Source: Microtetraspora fusca (GTDB lineage Bacteria; Actinomycetota; Actinomycetes; Streptosporangiales; Streptosporangiaceae). Taken from it: DNA of 64,000 bases. Both the position numbers and the translations under genes were made by a program. The notes under the pieces are model-generated. The model saw nothing but the letters and a program-made list of their open reading frames with translations. It had not been told where the DNA came from and made no database searches. The stretch covers positions 8,073-72,072 of the forward strand of contig NZ_BBYK01000066.1 of assembly GCF_001570365.1 (NCBI RefSeq). Direction: 5' to 3'. Below, piece after piece: positions 48,032 through 57,562 of this stretch (positions are counted from its first letter, which is position 1; every line of letters starts with the position of its first letter).

Positions 48032-48723
48032 CGGTGCGGTAGGCGTGTTCGGGTGCTCCCCGGCGAACCTGGTCAAATGCGGTCGGCTGTGGACGGCTGT
48101 CCCGGGTGGCGACCTTTCCGGCGATGAGGGTGACCTGCGCCGAGGGTGTGCCGGGCGGGCTGGCCGAGATGGGGGGCGCCTGTGTCGGCGCCGCGATCTC
48201 GTCGTCCCGGTGATGAGGGTGCCCTACGCCGAGGGTCTGTCGGGTGGGCTGACCGAGGTGGAGGGCGAGTGCATCGGCACCGTGATCTCGTCGTCTCGGC
48301 ACCATGTGGGGTGCGCCCGGTGCCATGGGGTGCCTCCCGCGCCGCGCGGGTTCGGCGATGAGTGGCGACTCGCGGAGAGGGCGTGTCGAGAGGGCTGACC
48401 GGGCCCTCGCCGCGCGCCGGACAGGAGCTCGGACCGTTTCTGGCGCCGGATCTGACCGGGGAAGCGATTTGACGCCACTCCTTTGCTTGCCCGTTACCTC
48501 GCTGACGCTTAATCTCGACCGCAGTGAGGAGTTACTCCGCAGTGCGGATTGCCATATCGGTGGATAACAGAACGAGAGATATCGACCGGCTTGCCGGGCA
48601 TGACGGCAGCCCTCCGGGCTGCCGGATTTCACGACGTTCCGTTGACGTCGCCGGGTTCTGCCGTGCTGCGTGCGTTACCCCCTCGCTAGCTCGAAGTTGC
48701 GACGCGAGGAGGGGTGAGCGCGC
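48032..48723. other. 692-bp spacer between recX and rny
   Basis: No conserved gene seen. It contains a tandem 89-bp duplication with a partial third copy (48123-48410). The TCCGCAGTGCGGA hairpin (about 48536-48548) and the likely rny promoter lie in the last 250 bases. Confidence 0.6.
48123..48300 (+). repeat. Imperfect tandem duplication, 89-bp unit
   Basis: Unit 1 (48123-48211) and unit 2 (48212-48300) both begin GATGAGGGTG and contain CGCCGAGGGT, CGGGCTG/TGGGCTG, GATCTCGTCGTC and end in CTCGG or CCCGG. A shorter degenerate third copy starts at 48357 (GATGAGTGGCGACTCGCG). The 89-bp length is not a multiple of three, so the repeat is not a coding module. Confidence 0.75.
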
Positions 48724-50346
48724 ATGAATACGATCGTGATCGTTCTGGCGCTGGCGGTGGTGCTGCTGACGCTCGTAGCGATCGCCGCGCTCGTCATGGT
48801 GGTGCGCCACACCGGAGGCTCCCGGCGTAAAGGCCCTTCCCCTGAGCAAGTCGCCGCGGCCGAGGCCGAGGTGAACGAGGAGCTTGAGCAGGCGAGGCGT
48901 CAGGCGGCGGAGATCCGGGGACAGGCGGAGAGAGACGCGGGCGAGATCGTCAAGAAGTCCGAGTCTGCCGCCGAGAGCGCCGCGCTGATGCGCAAGGAAG
49001 TCGAAGAGGAGGCGCGGCTCCTCAAAGGCGAGATCAAAGAGCTGCGCACCGATCTCGAGCGCAGGGAGAGCCGCCTGGTCGAACGGGAGCAGCGGCTCGA
49101 CGAGGAGGCGCGCAGGCAGGCCGAGCGGGCGCGCAAGCTGGCCGAGACCGAGACCGAGCTGGCCGATCGACGGGTCGAGCTCGACCAGGTCGCCGACAAC
49201 CGGCGAAAGATCCTGGAGCGGGTCGCGGGGCTCACCGCCGACCAGGCCAAGAACGAGCTGGTCAAAGAGATCGAGAACCAGGCCAAGCGCGAGGCCGCCC
49301 TGATCGTCCGCGAGATCGAGAGCGAGGCGCGCAAAGAGGGGGAGAAGCGCGCCTGCAAGATCGTGACACTGGCGGTTCAGCGGGTCGCCACCGAGCAGAC
49401 CGCGGAGTCCGTGGTCAGCGTGCTGCACCTGCCCGGCGACGACATGAAGGGCCGCATCATCGGGCGCGAGGGCCGCAACATCAGGGCGTTCGAGTCCACG
49501 ACCGGGGTCAATCTGATCATAGACGATACGCCCGAGGCGGTGCTTCTCTCCTGTTTCGACCCGGTCCGGCGGGAAACCGCCCGGCTGACGCTGGAGCGGC
49601 TCGTCCTCGACGGCCGCATCCACCCGCAGCGCATCGAGGAGGCGTACGAGCGCAGCAAGGCCGAGGTGCGTGACCTGTGCGTGCGAGCGGGTGAGGACGC
49701 CCTGGTGGAGCTCGGCATCACCGACATGCATCCCGAGCTGATCACGCTGCTCGGCCAGCTGCGCTACCGGACGTCCTACGGGCAGAACGTGCTCAAGCAC
49801 CTGATCGAGTCCGCGCACATCGCCGGGATCATGGCCTCCGAGCTGCGGCTCGACCGCGACCTGGTGAAGCGCTGCGCCCTGCTGCACGACATCGGCAAGG
49901 CGCTGACCCACGAGGTCGAGGGCAGCCACGCCCTGATCGGCGCGGAGATCGCCCGCCGGTACGGCGAGCACGAGGACGTCGTCCACGCCATCGAGGCGCA
50001 CCACAACGAGGTGGAGGTGCGCACCGTCGAGGCGGTGCTCACCCAGGCGGCCGACGCGATCAGCGGCAGCCGTCCCGGGGCCCGGCGCGAGTCCCTCGAG
50101 GCGTACGTGAAGCGGTTGGAGCGGCTGGAGGAGATCGCCCAGTCGTACGACGGCGTGGAGAAGGTGTTCGCGATGCAGGCCGGACGGGAGATCCGGGTCA
50201 TGGTCCGCCCCGACGCCGTGGACGACATCCAGGCCCAGGTCATCGCCCGCGACGTCGCCAAGCAGGTGGAGGAGGAGCTGATCTACCCCGGCCAGATCCG
50301 CATCACCGTCGTCCGCGAGTCCCGCGCCACCGAGTTCGCCCGCTAG
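48724..50346 (+). CDS. rny: Ribonuclease Y
   Basis: 540 residues. An N-terminal membrane helix (IVIVLALAVVLLTLVAIAAL) is followed by a long coiled coil (about residues 40-215), a KH domain (DDMKGRIIGREGRNIRAFES) and an HD domain (CALLHDIGKALTHEVEGSHA). The C terminus is IYPGQIRITVVRE. It is a membrane-anchored endoribonuclease that starts mRNA decay. Presence beside recA-recX is common in actinobacteria. GAGGAGGGG precedes the ATG at 48724. Confidence 0.93.
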   Translation: MNTIVIVLALAVVLLTLVAIAALVMVVRHTGGSRRKGPSPEQVAAAEAEVNEELEQARRQAAEIRGQAERDAGEIVKKSESAAESAALMRKEVEEEARLLKGEIKELRTDLERRESRLVEREQRLDEEARRQAERARKLAETETELADRRVELDQVADNRRKILERVAGLTADQAKNELVKEIENQAKREAALIVREIESEARKEGEKRACKIVTLAVQRVATEQTAESVVSVLHLPGDDMKGRIIGREGRNIRAFESTTGVNLIIDDTPEAVLLSCFDPVRRETARLTLERLVLDGRIHPQRIEEAYERSKAEVRDLCVRAGEDALVELGITDMHPELITLLGQLRYRTSYGQNVLKHLIESAHIAGIMASELRLDRDLVKRCALLHDIGKALTHEVEGSHALIGAEIARRYGEHEDVVHAIEAHHNEVEVRTVEAVLTQAADAISGSRPGARRESLEAYVKRLERLEEIAQSYDGVEKVFAMQAGREIRVMVRPDAVDDIQAQVIARDVAKQVEEELIYPGQIRITVVRESRATEFAR

Positions 50347-50407
50347 TGGTGTGTCCGCGAGTCTTGGCTGGGTCGGTCACTTCGCCGGAAGGAAGCTGCG
50401 GTCCTCG

Positions 50408-50432
50408 CGAAGCCCGCTTCGCCGGGCCTTCG
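50408..50432 (+). terminator. Possible terminator after rny
   Basis: CGAAGCCCG and CGGGCCTTCG pair with one bulged base around a short loop, 62 bases past the rny stop. There is no T-run. The remaining bases to 50638 hold nothing recognisable except the inverted pair TGTCCGCGA (50351) and TCGCGGACA (about 50470). Confidence 0.4.
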
Positions 50433-50638
50433 CTCCCTTCCGCTCCGCTCCCTCGATCCCGGTGAACGTTCGCGGACAGCGCCGCGCCGCGGCGGCCGGA
50501 CCACCGATCATCCGGTTCATCGACTCCGCGGGTCGAACTCGCGGTTGTCGGCATTGGAATGCGTGACCGCGCCCTGGAGCGGGTCGTGTTCTCAGCGGCC
50601 CGGGGTCCGTTCTCGCTCAGCCCGGCCGCGGGGAGGCG

Positions 50639-52090
50639 TCACGGGTGGCCGAGGTCCGGTGGCCGCGTGCCCGGCGCCGCGCGCAGCACCACGTAGCCGT
50701 CGCGCTCGTACACGACCTGGTAGCCGTTGCGACGCAGCAGGGCAACGCGTGCGCGCTGCTCGTCGACACCCGTGAACGGGAACGTCATCCTGCCCGTGTC
50801 GGCCACCACCCAGGGCGCCCAGCGCGGACGCCGGTCCCACAGCAGCACGCGCGTACGCGAGGTGAGCGCCGGGCCGACGTAGTTGGCCGCCTCCACCAGC
50901 ACCCCGTCCGGTACGGCGGCCGCCGCCCCGGAGGCGGCCTGGACGCGGGGCGCGGGGGTGAGCAGCCGTCCGTACGCGAAGAACGGGACGAGGGCGACGG
51001 CGACCGACAGGAGCGACGCGGCCAACGGCGTCTTACGCACGACGAGCCGGGTCCGGGCGATGCCGTCCGCCGCCGCGCAGAAGAGCACCACGACGATGAA
51101 GGCGTTGTAGTGGTACTCCGTCCCCCACCAGTTCGGGAACGAGCCGGCCAGCATCCGGGCGGCGAGCGGCGGAACCGCGATAAGTGTCAGCGGCGAGAGC
51201 AGACACAGGAAGAGCACCATCGCGCCCAGCAGGGCGACCGTGGCGGCCTTCTCGGACGGGGTGACCAGCAGCGCCAGCGCGTCCAGCGGATGGGTGAGAG
51301 CCCGCACGGCGGCGGAAGGCAGGTCGGGGCCGAGCGTTCCGTAGGCCCAGTAGTAGTCGGCCCGGCCGCCGAAGGCCGGGATGAGCACGTGGGTGGTGAT
51401 CATGACCGCGGCGAGGCCGGCCACCACCAGCGGCAGCCCCACGCGGAAGCGGCGGACGGCGATCAGGAACAGGCCGTATCCGGCGATGACCAGTCCCATG
51501 TCCTCCTTGACGCACAGGAGGAGCGCCCCGGCCAGCACCGCCTGTCGCGGCCGGCCCGCGTCGTGGCGTTCGATCATCCACGCGGTCAGCGCCGGCGCGA
51601 AGGCCACCTCGTGGAAGTCGAAGACGACCGCCTCGGCGATCGGCCAGGACAGTGCGTACGCGCCCGCGATCAGATGGGCGGCCGCCGCGCCGAGCCGTCG
51701 CCGTGCGAACAGCCACAGCGGCGGGATCGCCGCGGCCAGCAGCACCCCTTGGAGGACGAGCAGGGTTTCCGGCCCGTCGTGCAGCCAGTAGAACGGCGCG
51801 AGCGAGGCCAGGATGGGCGACCAGTGGTCACCGAGGACCGAGAAGTCCGGGCCGAAGTCGTTGTGGACGCCCTTCGCGATCGACACCGGCAGCCCGAAAC
51901 GCGAGTAGGACCTGACCGCCTGGTCGAAGATGACCAGGTCGTACGTGCCCAGGCGGAACGCGTGCAGGCGGATCAGGCCCGCCGCCGAGTAGAGCGCCGC
52001 GGCCGCCGCCGTGATCACGGTCAGCGCGGTCGCCGTACGGTCGAGGCGGGGGCGGCGGCCGACCGTCCCCCACGGGGTCGTGAACCTCAT
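50639..52090 (-). CDS. DUF2079 polytopic membrane protein
   Basis: 483 residues from the ATG at 52088-52090. It has about nine membrane helices and the DUF2079 hallmarks FRLGTYDLVIFDQAVRSYSR, GDHWSPILASLAPFYWL, EAVVFDFHEVAFAPALTAWM and WGTEYHYNAFIVVVLF. The fold resembles membrane glycosyltransferases of the GT-C/PMT kind, but the reaction is not known. Its start overlaps the upstream peptidase stop (TGATG), so the two are coupled. Confidence 0.82.
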   Translation of the reverse strand: MRFTTPWGTVGRRPRLDRTATALTVITAAAAALYSAAGLIRLHAFRLGTYDLVIFDQAVRSYSRFGLPVSIAKGVHNDFGPDFSVLGDHWSPILASLAPFYWLHDGPETLLVLQGVLLAAAIPPLWLFARRRLGAAAAHLIAGAYALSWPIAEAVVFDFHEVAFAPALTAWMIERHDAGRPRQAVLAGALLLCVKEDMGLVIAGYGLFLIAVRRFRVGLPLVVAGLAAVMITTHVLIPAFGGRADYYWAYGTLGPDLPSAAVRALTHPLDALALLVTPSEKAATVALLGAMVLFLCLLSPLTLIAVPPLAARMLAGSFPNWWGTEYHYNAFIVVVLFCAAADGIARTRLVVRKTPLAASLLSVAVALVPFFAYGRLLTPAPRVQAASGAAAAVPDGVLVEAANYVGPALTSRTRVLLWDRRPRWAPWVVADTGRMTFPFTGVDEQRARVALLRRNGYQVVYERDGYVVLRAAPGTRPPDLGHP

Positions 52091-54003
52091 CAGTCCATCG
52101 CGATGAAGATCTGTAGATAGAAGGAGAGCTCCGCGGCCAGCGCGGTGGCCTTGGTCTCCTGGCGGCGGAAGCCGTGCGACTCGCCTTCGAAAGCGAGATA
52201 GGTGCAGGGTACGCCGTGCGCCGTCATCGTGTCGGCGAACGCCTCCGACTGGGCCGGTGGCACCACCGGGTCGGCCAGTCCCTGCATGAGCAGCATCGGG
52301 CAGCCGATCTCGCCCGCCCTGGCCAGCGGCTCGCGGGAGCCGTACAGCGCCTCGGGGCCGACCAGCCAGTCGATGTAGCGGGACTCGAAGTCGTGCGTGG
52401 CGGCGACGAGCGGGGCGAGGGCGCTGACCCCGGCGATCGACACGCCTCCGGCGAAGACGTCGGAGGCGCAGCAGGCGGCCATCACGGTCCAGCCGCCCGC
52501 GCTGCCGCCCCTGATCGCGATGCGCGCCGGGTCGGCCAGGTTCGCCGCCGCGAGCCACCGCGCCGCCGCGACGGCGTCCTCGACGTCGATGATCCCCCAC
52601 TGCCCGCGCAGCCGCTCCCGGTAGGCGCGGCCGTACCCGGTTGAGCCGCCGTAGTTGAGGTCGAGCACGCCGATGCCGCGGCTGGTGAAGAACGCCTTCT
52701 CCAGGCTGAGCTCGGTCGTCGCGTGCCCGGTCGGTCCGCCGTGCACGAACACGACGTACGGCGCGGCGGTCGCCGCGGTCGCGTCGGGACCGGAGGGCGG
52801 GTACAGGAACGCGTGGACGGAGCGGCCGTCGCCGCTCTCGATCTCGACGGCGCGCGGGGTCGGGAGATAGGCGGCTTCGGGCAGTTCGGCGAGGTCGCCG
52901 CACAGCAATTCGACCCGGCCGCTGGCGGCGATCCGGACGATCGCCCTGGGCAGGCGCGGGCCGTACGCGATGCCGGCGACGCTGCGCCCGTCGCAGGCCA
53001 GCGCGGGGACCCAACCGGTGTAGGGGACCTCGACGTCGGAAAGCGTCCCCGTGGCGGGGTCGAGGATGCCGAGCCGCAGGTCGCCGCGCCCGTGCAGCAC
53101 CGCGAGCCGGCCGTCCCCCAACGGCTGGTACGGCCGGCCGCCGAGCTGCCAGAGCGGCCCGGCGAACTCCTCCTCGGCCGGGTGGAGCGCCCGGCGGGCG
53201 CCGCCGAGGAGGTCGGACTGGTAGAGGTTCCACCAGCCCGAACGGTCCGAGACGAAGTAGAGGGTGCGGTCGTCGCGCCAGCACGGGGCGAGCACGGACT
53301 CGTCGGCGCCGCCCGCGATCGCCACGGTGTGCCCGTCGGAGATCCGGGTCACCCGCAGCTCGGTGCCGGTCCACGGCATGGCCGGGTGGTCCCAGCAGAC
53401 GTAGGCGAGGTGCCGCCCGTCGGGGGAGAGCGTGGGGAAGGCGTAGAAGTCGCTTCCGCTCACCCGCTCCACGATCCCGTCCGTGCGGCCCTCCTGCGCC
53501 GCCGCGAGCGACGCCGTCGGGAGGGACAGGGAGACGATGGAGCGGCTGACCACCCCGTCGTCGTGGTGGCGTTCGCGTACGCACCACAGCTCGGGGCCGT
53601 CGGGGCTCTCGTGGACGAGCAGGTCGGCGTAGCGCAGCCCGCCGGGACGGTCCGGCTCGGGCGTGAGCGGCCACGGGTCGGCCCCTGCGGCGGCGAGATA
53701 GAGCCGCTGGTCGGCGTGGTTCGCGAAGACGATGCCCCGCCCCGGCACGACGGCGTAGGAACGCCCGCCGTACTCGTGGACGCGGGTGCGCGCGTCCCAG
53801 GGGGCGGGGAGTAACTCGTGCAGCATCCCGTCGGCGTGGCGGTGGACGACCGTGCGTCGCCCGCCCTCCGCCGGCCGGTCCTCCTCCCACCACAGGTGGT
53901 CGCCCATAACGGTGGGGAAGCCGAGTGACAGCCCCGACCGGGCGACGTCGGTGGTCGAGATCGGCGATGGCCAGGCTCCGTGCGGCATGGGCTCGGGGGA
54001 CAT
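52090..54003 (-). CDS. S9 family (prolyl oligopeptidase/acylaminoacyl) peptidase
   Basis: 637 residues from the ATG at 54001-54003, with GGATGGGAGG upstream; a longer frame starts at 54045. An N-terminal beta-propeller (about 20-380) shows repeated SPDGRHLAYV-type blades. The C-terminal alpha/beta hydrolase has the nucleophile in RGGSAGGWT, Asp in QGLADPVVPP and His in EGESHGF. PYVVFVHGGPTGH is the oxyanion-loop segment. It cleaves short peptides and acyl-peptides in the cytosol. It is coupled to the DUF2079 gene. Confidence 0.9.
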   Translation of the reverse strand: MSPEPMPHGAWPSPISTTDVARSGLSLGFPTVMGDHLWWEEDRPAEGGRRTVVHRHADGMLHELLPAPWDARTRVHEYGGRSYAVVPGRGIVFANHADQRLYLAAAGADPWPLTPEPDRPGGLRYADLLVHESPDGPELWCVRERHHDDGVVSRSIVSLSLPTASLAAAQEGRTDGIVERVSGSDFYAFPTLSPDGRHLAYVCWDHPAMPWTGTELRVTRISDGHTVAIAGGADESVLAPCWRDDRTLYFVSDRSGWWNLYQSDLLGGARRALHPAEEEFAGPLWQLGGRPYQPLGDGRLAVLHGRGDLRLGILDPATGTLSDVEVPYTGWVPALACDGRSVAGIAYGPRLPRAIVRIAASGRVELLCGDLAELPEAAYLPTPRAVEIESGDGRSVHAFLYPPSGPDATAATAAPYVVFVHGGPTGHATTELSLEKAFFTSRGIGVLDLNYGGSTGYGRAYRERLRGQWGIIDVEDAVAAARWLAAANLADPARIAIRGGSAGGWTVMAACCASDVFAGGVSIAGVSALAPLVAATHDFESRYIDWLVGPEALYGSREPLARAGEIGCPMLLMQGLADPVVPPAQSEAFADTMTAHGVPCTYLAFEGESHGFRRQETKATALAAELSFYLQIFIAMD

Positions 54004-54099
54004 GCCTCCCATCCTGACGGACGGAAGGTCGCCGTGTCCGCTCACCCCCTCCGGAGACGGGAGCAGACGAGACGTCCGCCGCGTCCCGCAACGGGGGCG

Positions 54100-54837
54100 C
54101 TATCTCGGATCGAGAGCGGGAGGGGTGGTGTAGCGGGTGGCGAGCACGCCGAGATGACTGATCACCGCCCGCTTCCAGGCGCCGTCGTCGAACATCCGCC
54201 GCAGCGCGGCGTCGATCTCCTCCCGCGTCCCCTCTGTGTTCGCGCGGATGCCGTACCGGTGGACGGCGAGCGAACGGCCGCAGAGCCGGAACCTCCCGGG
54301 GTACTGCGCGTCGAGCCCCACCAGGACCGGCGCGTCGGCCACGATGGCGTCGACCGTCCCCTTCGCCAGCAGCGGAGCGCACGCGGCGGGCACGTTCGCC
54401 ACGGCGAGGAACGCGGCCGTCCACGCGGCCCCCAGCTTGCGGACCAGCGGAGCCGCGTCCGCGCGGGTGCCGCACACACGCCGGTCCCGCAGGTCCTTCG
54501 GGCCCGCGATGGTCAGGTCCCGCGCGCGTACGAGGAGGTCGGAGCCGGTCACGAGGTACGGCCCGGCGGAGTCGGCCGCGTCGGTCGCGCCGACGACGAT
54601 GTCGGCCTCGTCCGGGTCGCCGGTGTACACGATCCGCCCGTCGCTGTAGCCGAGTTCGCGCGCCACGTACTGGGCGATCGCGATGTCGAAGCCGGTGTAG
54701 CCCCCGTCAGGGAGCCGGACGACCAGCCCGGGGTATCCGACGCGCACGCCGACGACGAGGACGCCGCCCCTGCCGCACGAGGTGAGGGAGGCGACCGTCA
54801 GCGAAAGGCCCAGGAACAGGGCCGCGACGTGCCGCAC
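54100..54837 (-). CDS. Family 3 extracellular solute-binding lipoprotein
   Basis: 245 residues. The signal peptide ends in VASLTSCGRGG, a lipobox. The mature part resembles amino acid binding proteins: GGYTGFDIAIAQYVARELGY, GPYLVTGSDLLVRA, AKGTVDAIVADAPVLVGLDA. It lies downstream of gluD on the same strand after a 174-bp gap. It may be a second binding protein for the GluCD permease or an orphan paralogue of GluB; its sequence is diverged. Confidence 0.8.
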   Translation of the reverse strand: MRHVAALFLGLSLTVASLTSCGRGGVLVVGVRVGYPGLVVRLPDGGYTGFDIAIAQYVARELGYSDGRIVYTGDPDEADIVVGATDAADSAGPYLVTGSDLLVRARDLTIAGPKDLRDRRVCGTRADAAPLVRKLGAAWTAAFLAVANVPAACAPLLAKGTVDAIVADAPVLVGLDAQYPGRFRLCGRSLAVHRYGIRANTEGTREEIDAALRRMFDDGAWKRAVISHLGVLATRYTTPPALDPR

Positions 54838-55011
54838 GAGCCCAAGGATCCGGGCGGGTCCGGCTCAAGGCCAAGCAGCGACACGACAAGGAACCGGAAA
54901 GAAGCCGGCTCGCTGTTCCAACGCGTTTCATTCGGCATGCGCCTGCGAGATGAAGCGCGGTTCCACTCCCGTTCGATCGCGGCCGCCGAGCTTTCCGGCG
55001 TGCCCGACCGA

Positions 55012-55896
55012 TCAGACGACGCCGGCTCCGGTCGCCTCGGGCTCGCCGACGCCTCCGGGCGGGATGATCGGCTGCACCGCCGTCCGGTGGCTGCGCCTCG
55101 TACGCCGCTCCAGCCAGTTCGCGAGCGCGCTGAGCGACATGTTGAGCCCGACGTAGATGACGCCGATGACGATCGCGGCCGGGATGAGCGACCCGAAGTA
55201 CACCGCCGGGATGAGCTTGAACCCCATGTTGAGCAGGTCCACGTAGGCGATGATGTAGCCGAGCGCCGTGTCCTTGAGCAGCACGACGAGCTGGCTCACG
55301 ATGGCCGGCATCATCGCGGTGACCCCCTGGGGGAGCAGGACCAGCCGCATCACCTGGCTCTTGCGCAGCCCGATCGCCTGCGCGGCCTCGGCCTGGCCGG
55401 GGGGCACCGCGCGGATCCCGGCCCGGACGACCTCGGCCAGCACGGACCCGTTGTACAGCGTGAGCCCGGCCACCAGCGCGACCAGAGAGTAGTCGCCGCC
55501 GCCGAACACACTCGGCGCGAGGTAGAACAGGAAGAAGATCAGCAGCAGCAGCGGGATGGCGCGGAACGTCTCGACGATCGCGCCCGCGACGACGCGGAGC
55601 CAGCGGTGGTCGGAGAGCCGGGCCAGGCCGAAGACCGCGCCGAAGATCAGCGCGCAGATCGCGCCGAGACCCGCCGCCTTCAGCGTGCCGAGGAGCCCCG
55701 GGATGATGTATTCGGTCCAGGTCGAGGCGTCGAGGAAGGGCTTCCAGATCTCCCCGTCCCACTGCCCCTTGGCGTCGAACCTGGCGTAGACATAGTACAC
55801 GGCGGCGGCCAGGACGACCACCGACAGCACGGTGAGTACGGCGTTGCGGAGCTTCCCGCGCGGGCCCGGGGCGTCGAAGAGGACGTTCGTGCTCAT
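55012..55896 (-). CDS. gluD: Glutamate/amino acid ABC transporter permease GluD
   Basis: 294 residues from the ATG at 55894-55896, overlapping the gluC stop by 4 bases. It is a HEQRO/HisM-type permease: TFRAIPLLLLIFFLFYLAPS, GQAEAAQAIGLRKSQVMRLV, LPQGVTAMMPAIVSQLVVLL. Membrane helices are preceded by a short cytoplasmic N terminus and followed by a polar Pro-rich tail. It pairs with GluC as the membrane part of the glutamate importer. Confidence 0.9.
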   Translation of the reverse strand: MSTNVLFDAPGPRGKLRNAVLTVLSVVVLAAAVYYVYARFDAKGQWDGEIWKPFLDASTWTEYIIPGLLGTLKAAGLGAICALIFGAVFGLARLSDHRWLRVVAGAIVETFRAIPLLLLIFFLFYLAPSVFGGGDYSLVALVAGLTLYNGSVLAEVVRAGIRAVPPGQAEAAQAIGLRKSQVMRLVLLPQGVTAMMPAIVSQLVVLLKDTALGYIIAYVDLLNMGFKLIPAVYFGSLIPAAIVIGVIYVGLNMSLSALANWLERRTRRSHRTAVQPIIPPGGVGEPEATGAGVV

Positions 55897-56561
55897 CGGA
55901 CCACCGCCAGCCGCGACGCCAGGCGGTTGGTGAGGAAGCCGACCGGCATCGTCACCACCATGAACGCGATGACCAGCCCGATGAAGATGGGGATCGACAC
56001 GCCCGTGTCGTCGAACGTGTCCTTCATGACGAAGGCCGATTCCATCAGGTAGCCTCCGGCGATCGCCACGGTGCTGTTCTTGATCATCGCGATCATCACG
56101 CTGCCCAGCGGCGCGATGACCGTCCGGAACGCCTGCGGCAGGATGATCAGCCGCAGCGACTGCAGGAACGTGAGCCCGATGGCGCGCGCCGCCTCCGCCT
56201 GCCCGAGCGGGACGGTGTTGATGCCCGCGCGCAGCGTCTCGCAGACGAACGCCCCGGTGTACGCGGACAGGCCGAGCACGACCAGCCAGAAGCTGTTGGT
56301 GCTCGGGGTGTCGGAGAAGATCAGTCCGATGGTGTCGCTGAGGCCGAGCGAGGAGAAGGCCAGCACCAGCGTCAGCGGCGTGTTGCGCACGATGTTGACG
56401 TACAGCGTTCCGGCGGCGCGCAGCACCGGCGTCGGGGCGACCCGGGCCGACACCAGGATCGTGCCCAGCACCAGGGCCAGGGCCCCGCAGATCAGGGAGA
56501 GCTTGACGTTCTCCAGGAAGCCGGCCAGCAGGGCCGGCGCGTATTTGATCAGATCGTCCAT
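55893..56561 (-). CDS. gluC: Glutamate/amino acid ABC transporter permease GluC
   Basis: 222 residues. The polar amino acid permease motifs are VNIVRNTPLTLVLAFSSLGL and GQAEAARAIGLTFLQSLRLI followed by ILPQAFRTVIAPLGSVMIAM. Five or so membrane helices. It lies 80 bases after gluB with a strong stem-loop between. Confidence 0.9.
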   Translation of the reverse strand: MDDLIKYAPALLAGFLENVKLSLICGALALVLGTILVSARVAPTPVLRAAGTLYVNIVRNTPLTLVLAFSSLGLSDTIGLIFSDTPSTNSFWLVVLGLSAYTGAFVCETLRAGINTVPLGQAEAARAIGLTFLQSLRLIILPQAFRTVIAPLGSVMIAMIKNSTVAIAGGYLMESAFVMKDTFDDTGVSIPIFIGLVIAFMVVTMPVGFLTNRLASRLAVVR

Positions 56562-56581
56562 CGTGCTCCACCGGTGGGGAA

Positions 56582-56618
56582 GGCCGCCGCCGGACGGGTG
56601 ACCGGCGCGGCGGCGGCC
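56582..56618 (-). terminator. Intercistronic stem-loop between gluB and gluC
   Basis: GGCCGCCGCCG (56582-56592) and CGGCGGCGGCC (56608-56618) form a perfect 11-bp GC stem with a 15-base loop. Such structures after the binding-protein gene commonly reduce read-through or protect the upstream mRNA, giving more binding protein than permease. Confidence 0.65.
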
Positions 56619-56641
56619 GTGTCAGGTGTTCTCAGGGCAGG

Positions 56642-57502
56642 TCAGGAGCAACCCTCGAACGTCGGCACACCGGTGGGGGCCTTGAGCCCCTGCGCCTGGC
56701 CGAACCACTTGGTGAAAATCTGCTGCATGGTGCCGTCCTGGTACATCTTCCCGATGGCGGCGTTGACGGCCTCGCAGGTCTTGGTGTCGCCCTTCTTCAG
56801 GCCGACGCCGTACTTCTCGTCGGTGAACGGCTGGCCGAGGATCTTGAACTTGCCCGGGGCCTGGCCGGCGAACCCGGCGAGGATCAGGTCGTCGGTCGTG
56901 ACGGCGTCGAGGTTGTTGCCGCCGAGCTTGCTCACGCACTCGGAGTAGGTCGCCGCGCCGACGAGCTGGGCGTCGAGGTTGAGCTCGCCGTCCGGCGGCG
57001 GGTCGGTGATCCGCTTGTAGGAGTTGGAGCCCGCCGCCTGGCAGATGCGCTTTCCGGCCAGGTCGGTCGGCTTGGAGATCGCGCTGTCGTCGCTGCGGAC
57101 CATGACGTCCTGGTGGGCCAGGACGTACGGCCCGCCGAAGGTCACCTTCTCCTTGCGGCTCTCGGTGATGGAGTAGGAGGCGAAGATGATGTCCACGGTG
57201 CCGTTGGCGAGGAACGCCTCGCGGTTGGACGACGCGGACTCCTTCCACGTGATGTCCACGTCCTTGCCGCCGGCGAGCTCCTTGACGACGTACTTGGCGA
57301 CGTCGACGTCGAAGCCCTCGGGCTCGGAGCCCTTCTTCAGGCCCAGACCGGGCTGGTCCCACTTGGTGCCGACGACCACCTTGTGTGCTTTCTCCAGCTT
57401 CTCGGCGACGCTGGAGTAGCTCTCGTCGCCCCCGCCGCAGGCCGTCAGGCTCGCGGCTGTGGCGGCGACGGCGAGAGCCGCCCAGACTCGACGTGCTCGC
57501 AT
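56642..57502 (-). CDS. gluB: Glutamate-binding lipoprotein GluB
   Basis: 286 residues from the ATG at 57500-57502 (AGAGG 8 bases upstream; a GTG at 57511 is less likely). The signal peptide ends in AASLTACGGG, a lipobox. The family 3 binding fold shows EGFDVDVAKYVVKELAGGKD, NGTVDIIFASYSITESRKE and KYGVGLKKGD. It captures the amino acid outside the membrane for GluCD. Confidence 0.92.
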   Translation of the reverse strand: MRARRVWAALAVAATAASLTACGGGDESYSSVAEKLEKAHKVVVGTKWDQPGLGLKKGSEPEGFDVDVAKYVVKELAGGKDVDITWKESASSNREAFLANGTVDIIFASYSITESRKEKVTFGGPYVLAHQDVMVRSDDSAISKPTDLAGKRICQAAGSNSYKRITDPPPDGELNLDAQLVGAATYSECVSKLGGNNLDAVTTDDLILAGFAGQAPGKFKILGQPFTDEKYGVGLKKGDTKTCEAVNAAIGKMYQDGTMQQIFTKWFGQAQGLKAPTGVPTFEGCS

Positions 57503-57562
57503 AACTGCCACCTCTTCTTCCGTGCGCTGAGCCGGGTCGCGGCTCGGGGGAGGATCCCGTGA

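Noticed and set aside
46989-48398. 469-residue alternative frame overlapping recX
   Set aside because: The recX frame has the RecX helical repeats; the alternative frame is Arg/Ser/Pro-rich shadow sequence.
53980-56052. 690-residue plus-strand frame across the peptidase, lipoprotein and gluD genes
   Set aside because: It crosses several genes with clear motifs on the minus strand and has a His/Arg/Asp-rich shadow composition.
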